From Phycisphaerae bacterium (GTDB lineage: Bacteria; Planctomycetota; Phycisphaerae; UBA1845; CAIVHJ01): DNA of 64,000 bases. Numbering within the stretch: the stretch's first letter is position 1; each line of letters starts with the position of its first letter. The notes below the pieces were generated by a model, which had not been told where the DNA came from, searched no databases, and worked only from the letters and a program-made list of their open reading frames with translations. The stretch covers positions 1-64,000 of the forward strand of contig JAJVHX010000015.1 in NCBI GenBank assembly GCA_022072405.1, written 5' to 3'. The translations under genes and the position numbers were made by a program. Below, piece after piece: positions 60,668-64,000 of the stretch.

Positions 60668-61996
60668 CTATCCTTTGATCACCCAGTTGACGAGTTCGCC
60701 GATTTTGGGGGCTTTGCCCTGGCTGAGAATACCGATGCGGAAAACCCGTCCGGCGATCATCACCGCCAGCACCGTACTGATCAGCACCAGCAGGATTCCG
60801 ACGATCGGTTCCCAGATGGGCAAGCCGCTGCTGGCGGAGATGCGTAGCAGCATCAGCATCGGCGTTGCCGGCGGAAAGAGCGACAAATAACGGGAAAAAT
60901 CACTGAGCGGATCACGCAGCACCACCACCCAGATCATCAGCGGCATAACCAGCAACAGCATGATCGGCATCATGTAGGCCTGGGCTTCCTTGATATCCGT
61001 GCAGGCAGCTCCGACGGCGATAAAGATCGAACCGAAGAACAACACCGCCAATATCTGAAAAGCGATAAACCAGGCGATGAGATGAACGGGTAGCAGATGG
61101 GCATATCCATTTTGCCTGGCGATCATATAACCGCCAAACAGATAAACACTCACCAGCGTCAATGAAATGCCCACGTTGCCCAGCAGCTTGCCGAGCATGA
61201 TGTGGAAGGGGCTGGCGCTGCCCAGCAGCACTTCGGCGATGCGCTGCTGTTTTTCCTCGATCACGCTGCTGAGCATCGGCTGGGCCCCCATCATGATGGC
61301 CATGAACATCAGCATCATAATGCCCATCGGCACGAAAAAATTGATCATCCGATTAGAGCTGGTGGGGGCTTGCGACCCGCCGGGCGCGGCGTTGGTGAGC
61401 AGATTCATGGATTCGACATTGATCGGGCTGAGTGCGATCGTCGCCAGTTGCGGATCCACGCCATGGCTGCGCAGCCGCTGGGCCGGAATGATCATCGCCA
61501 GCGATGATTCCAGCCAATGAGGTAATTCGAAATAAACCAGATTTTCTGCATAATAGCGGATGGGTGGGGCGGCGGGGGCGGAAGTCGTCTCCCAGGGTGC
61601 CGAGCCATGCAGTGCTTCCGCGTCGATTTCCATAAAGGCGAAGATGTCATGTTTACGCACCCGCTCAGAGAGTTGCAGGCGCAGGGCATCATCGACCGGC
61701 TGGTTTTCATTCGCTTGCAGAATATAGCGCGGCTCTTTCTGTGCTTTGGTGTCCGGATCGAAGATGGCGTAGGTATTGCGTGCCTGGGCAGCCTCCAGCA
61801 GCTGGGGCAGCAGCACGCCCGTATGATCGATCACCACCACGCGCCGATCCGTCACATCCACCTGATCACGCATCATCACCTGGGCAACGATGCCGCCGCC
61901 CATGAACACCGGCATAATCACCAGTGAAATCAGAAACGCCTTGGTGCGGACCATCGCCCGATATTCCCGTAGCGCAATGACCAGTGCTTTAGACAT
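60668..61996 (-). CDS. ABC transporter permease (NatB-type)
   Basis: This 442-residue protein opens with a cytosolic SKALVIALREYRAMVRTKAFL segment and has a first TM helix. A large external loop follows (about 40-210), then five or six TM helices (MGIMMLMFMAIMMGAQPML and others) with a membrane linker IEEKQQRIAEVLLGSASPFHIMLGKLLGNV. This is the ABC-2/NatB architecture. The start overlaps the ATPase gene by 8 nt, so they are coupled. It would export sodium ions or a hydrophobic substrate. Confidence 0.88.
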   Translation of the reverse strand: MSKALVIALREYRAMVRTKAFLISLVIMPVFMGGGIVAQVMMRDQVDVTDRRVVVIDHTGVLLPQLLEAAQARNTYAIFDPDTKAQKEPRYILQANENQPVDDALRLQLSERVRKHDIFAFMEIDAEALHGSAPWETTSAPAAPPIRYYAENLVYFELPHWLESSLAMIIPAQRLRSHGVDPQLATIALSPINVESMNLLTNAAPGGSQAPTSSNRMINFFVPMGIMMLMFMAIMMGAQPMLSSVIEEKQQRIAEVLLGSASPFHIMLGKLLGNVGISLTLVSVYLFGGYMIARQNGYAHLLPVHLIAWFIAFQILAVLFFGSIFIAVGAACTDIKEAQAYMMPIMLLLVMPLMIWVVVLRDPLSDFSRYLSLFPPATPMLMLLRISASSGLPIWEPIVGILLVLISTVLAVMIAGRVFRIGILSQGKAPKIGELVNWVIKG

Positions 61997-62912
61997 GCTG
62001 GGCCTCCGTACTGTGCTGAACAGCCGGACCGGCGATTCGTATGAAAATGTCGTGTAAGCTTGGCCGGGCGATCTCGAAGTGATGCACGCGGGTGTGACTG
62101 ATCAGTTGTTGCAGAATTTGCTGTGGATCGGAATCGGGACGGATGCGCAGTTCCTGGTATTGGCCGTAATCGTTGACTTTATCGACGCCGGGCAGATTAT
62201 TGATCAGCAGCCCATTGGCATCGGTGCGGATGCGTATGGTGTCCTGGCCGTATTGCTGCTGAATGCTTTCCAGCGTGCCGTCCAGCACCTTTTGCCCGCG
62301 AAATATCATGCCGATGCGGTCGCACATCCGTTCCGCAACATCCATATCATGAGTGGAAAAAATAATGGTGGTGCCCTGGCGGCGTTGTTCGAGGATGGCG
62401 TCTCTGAGCACTTCCATATTAACCGGGTCCAGCCCGCTGAACGGCTCATCGAGAATCAGCAGTTGCGGCCGGGCGATGACCGCGGCGATGAACTGAATTT
62501 TCTGCGACATGCCCTTGGAGAGCGTCTCCACTTTTTTATTGGCGTAATGGCTCAGTTCGAAGCGTTGCAGCCAGCGGTCTGCTTCCGGTCCGGCTTGGCG
62601 GTTGCTCTTGAGGGCGGCATGAAACAGCAGCAGTTCGCGAATCTGCATTTTGCGGTACAGGCCGCGCTCTTCCGGCAGATAGCCGATCCGATCATCCGCC
62701 GCGGCCCCGTGATCACGGCCCAGGACTTCAACCCGCCCCGCGTCAGGATAAAAAATCCGCAGGATCAGCCGCAACGTCGTGGTCTTGCCCGATCCGTTAG
62801 GACCGATGAATCCGAAGATCGTCTCCGGCGGAATCGTCAAATCCAGCCGCTCCACCGCCGTCACCTTGCGAAAACGCTTGGTGACCTCCTGTAATCGTAT
62901 CGTTGCCTCCAT
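61989..62912 (-). CDS. ABC transporter ATPase (NatA-type)
   Basis: This 307-residue protein has Walker A GPNGSGKT (37-44), signature LSKGMSQKIQF and Walker B LLILDEPFSGLDP, then a C-terminal extension with TIRIRTDANGLLINNLPGVD, as in NatA- or drug-type exporters. It powers the permease encoded downstream. The signature SKGMSQK differs from the usual SGGQ, as in NatA proteins. It is divergent from rlmN. Confidence 0.92.
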   Translation of the reverse strand: MEATIRLQEVTKRFRKVTAVERLDLTIPPETIFGFIGPNGSGKTTTLRLILRIFYPDAGRVEVLGRDHGAAADDRIGYLPEERGLYRKMQIRELLLFHAALKSNRQAGPEADRWLQRFELSHYANKKVETLSKGMSQKIQFIAAVIARPQLLILDEPFSGLDPVNMEVLRDAILEQRRQGTTIIFSTHDMDVAERMCDRIGMIFRGQKVLDGTLESIQQQYGQDTIRIRTDANGLLINNLPGVDKVNDYGQYQELRIRPDSDPQQILQQLISHTRVHHFEIARPSLHDIFIRIAGPAVQHSTEAQHV

Positions 62913-63110
62913 CGCGGGTATCCCTCTCAGCGTGTCGATTGTACACTATAATCGTTCCGAGCACAGACAGCCCATAGGTTGAGATAAGGGAACAGGCCCC
63001 AGGCAACAGGAACCGGGTGGAGACCTATCAGTTGCTTGTTATCTTTATCAGAACCGCAGTCGCCGGCGAACGGCAGGGAAAAAACCAACCCAAATTCGAG
63101 TAATCAGGTG

Positions 63111-64000
63111 ATGCACGATGACCACACCATATTAGGCTGGTCGGCAGATCAGTGGCCGACTTTGCTGGCTCAACTGCTGGGCACTGCTCCACCGGCTTTC
63201 CGGGTGAAACAACTGCAACAGTGGATCTACCAGCATAAAATCGCCGACTTCGCCGAGATGACCAATCTGCCCGCCGACTGGCGCATCCGCCTGGCGCAGC
63301 AAGCTAACCTCACTCAGGCGACGGTGGTGGCGGATCAATCGGCTTCCGATCAGACCCGCAAACTGTTGCTGCAATGGCTTGACGGGGCGACCAGTGAATG
63401 TGTGCTGATTCCCGATGGCGAGCGACGGACTGCCTGTATCTCATCGCAGGTGGGTTGCCCGGTGAAGTGTGCGTTCTGCGCCAGCGGGGTGGACGGCTTA
63501 CAGCGAAATCTTACTGCGGCGCAGATCGTCGAGCAGGCCTGGCGACTGGCGACCATCTCTCAGCAGCAGGGGGGGCGATTGTCGAACATCGTCTTCATGG
63601 GGCTGGGTGAGCCGCTGGCTAATTATACGGCGGTGCTCGCGGCGCTGCGGATTATCAATGCCGAGTGGGGGCTGGGTATCGGCGCCCGCCACATCACCAT
63701 CAGCACCGTCGGCCTGCCTTCGCAGATGCGCCGCCTCGCCGAGGAGGATTTACAAGTCACGCTGGCGCTCTCGCTGCATGCCCCCGACGACGAACTGCGT
63801 AAACAACTCATCCCCTGGGCCGAGCGGGTGACCATCGCCGAACTGATCGACGCCGGCTGTTATTATTTCGAGCGCACCGGCCGCGAGATCACGCTGGAGT
63901 ATATTCTGCTGGAGGGGGTCAATAATCACGTGGAACAGGCTCGCCAGCTCGCCCGCATCACCCGCCAGATGCGCAGCAACGTCAACCTGATCGCCTACAA
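63111..64000 (+). CDS. rlmN: 23S rRNA/tRNA adenine-C2 methyltransferase, 5' part
   Basis: The gene runs off the right edge after about 296 codons. The ATG at 63111 is in frame with the radical-SAM core; CAGGTG precedes it. The radical-SAM cluster is C116, C120, C123 in CPVKCAFC, and the characteristic N-terminal FRVKQLQQWIYQHKI region and IVFMGLGEPLANY follow. RlmN methylates A2503 of 23S rRNA and A37 of some tRNAs. The later catalytic Cys lies beyond the window. Confidence 0.93.
   Translation, partial: MHDDHTILGWSADQWPTLLAQLLGTAPPAFRVKQLQQWIYQHKIADFAEMTNLPADWRIRLAQQANLTQATVVADQSASDQTRKLLLQWLDGATSECVLIPDGERRTACISSQVGCPVKCAFCASGVDGLQRNLTAAQIVEQAWRLATISQQQGGRLSNIVFMGLGEPLANYTAVLAALRIINAEWGLGIGARHITISTVGLPSQMRRLAEEDLQVTLALSLHAPDDELRKQLIPWAERVTIAELIDAGCYYFERTGREITLEYILLEGVNNHVEQARQLARITRQMRSNVNLIAY

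Noticed and set aside
1-64000. CRISPR arrays, tRNA and rRNA genes, integrases or phage genes
   Set aside because: I saw no regular spaced repeats, no cloverleaf with a GGTTCGAATC-type T-arm, no rRNA stretches and no recombinase motifs. Short tRNA-like hits could be missed by eye.

Overview
The window looks like a chromosomal segment of a Planctomycetota bacterium, probably of the Phycisphaerae type. This is an inference from the gene style: many small proteins with paired CxxC zinc ribbons, a prepilin-type secretion protein, a thrombospondin type 3 repeat protein with a Cys-containing C-terminal anchor, a one-domain bacterial histone, and LPS-type genes (an LpxL-like acyltransferase and an LptD-like barrel) alongside ordinary bacterial housekeeping genes. 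No rRNA, tRNA, CRISPR array, integrase or phage genes were seen.

Layout. Positions 1-10.8 kb hold the tail of a Y-family DNA polymerase, a zinc-ribbon/TPR pair, the TSP3 surface protein, a secreted transglutaminase-like/TPR protein followed by dapF, a decayed membrane gene, small zinc-ribbon membrane proteins and an LpxL-like acyltransferase. Positions 10.8-20.2 kb hold trxA, a CPBP protease, tyrS, der, larE and several zinc-ribbon proteins, separated by palindromic repeat elements. Positions 20.2-25.8 kb hold glgP, a TPR-sulfotransferase and an alpha/beta hydrolase.

Positions 25.8-33.0 kb are the most unusual part. A run of eleven minus-strand genes begins at a well-formed TPP (thiamine pyrophosphate) riboswitch (32892-32987), preceded by a sigma70-like promoter. 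The riboswitch does not sit on thiC. It ends on the start codon of a DinB/YfiT-like gene, and the order downstream is DinB, DinB, DinB, VOC, VOC, DUF4287/DUF5655, VOC (PhnB type), thiC, a TPR protein, DinB and DUF1801. thiC itself carries an in-frame insert of about 74 codons, part of which consists of two inverted copies of a REP-like palindrome that is otherwise intergenic in this window.

Positions 33-45.8 kb hold an HDOD protein, a pseudopilin, a bacterial histone, pcm back-to-back with a SAM hydroxide adenosyltransferase, a 270-bp MITE-like element, a queuosine-precursor transporter, an alcohol dehydrogenase, a chemoreceptor and an FkbM methyltransferase. Positions 45.8-64 kb hold dprA, pheS-pheT (PheT lacks its N-terminal OB-fold tRNA-binding domain), a PKD lipoprotein, the LptD-like protein, an HtrA protease, panB, lon, two tandem STAS proteins, a NatAB-type ABC exporter and the 5' part of rlmN.

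In short, most of the window is housekeeping and envelope functions. The candidate new system is the TPP-riboswitch-led DinB/VOC/thiC operon. The repeat families (REP-like palindromes, GTGCCACGG hairpin elements and a MITE) are the second layer of structure.
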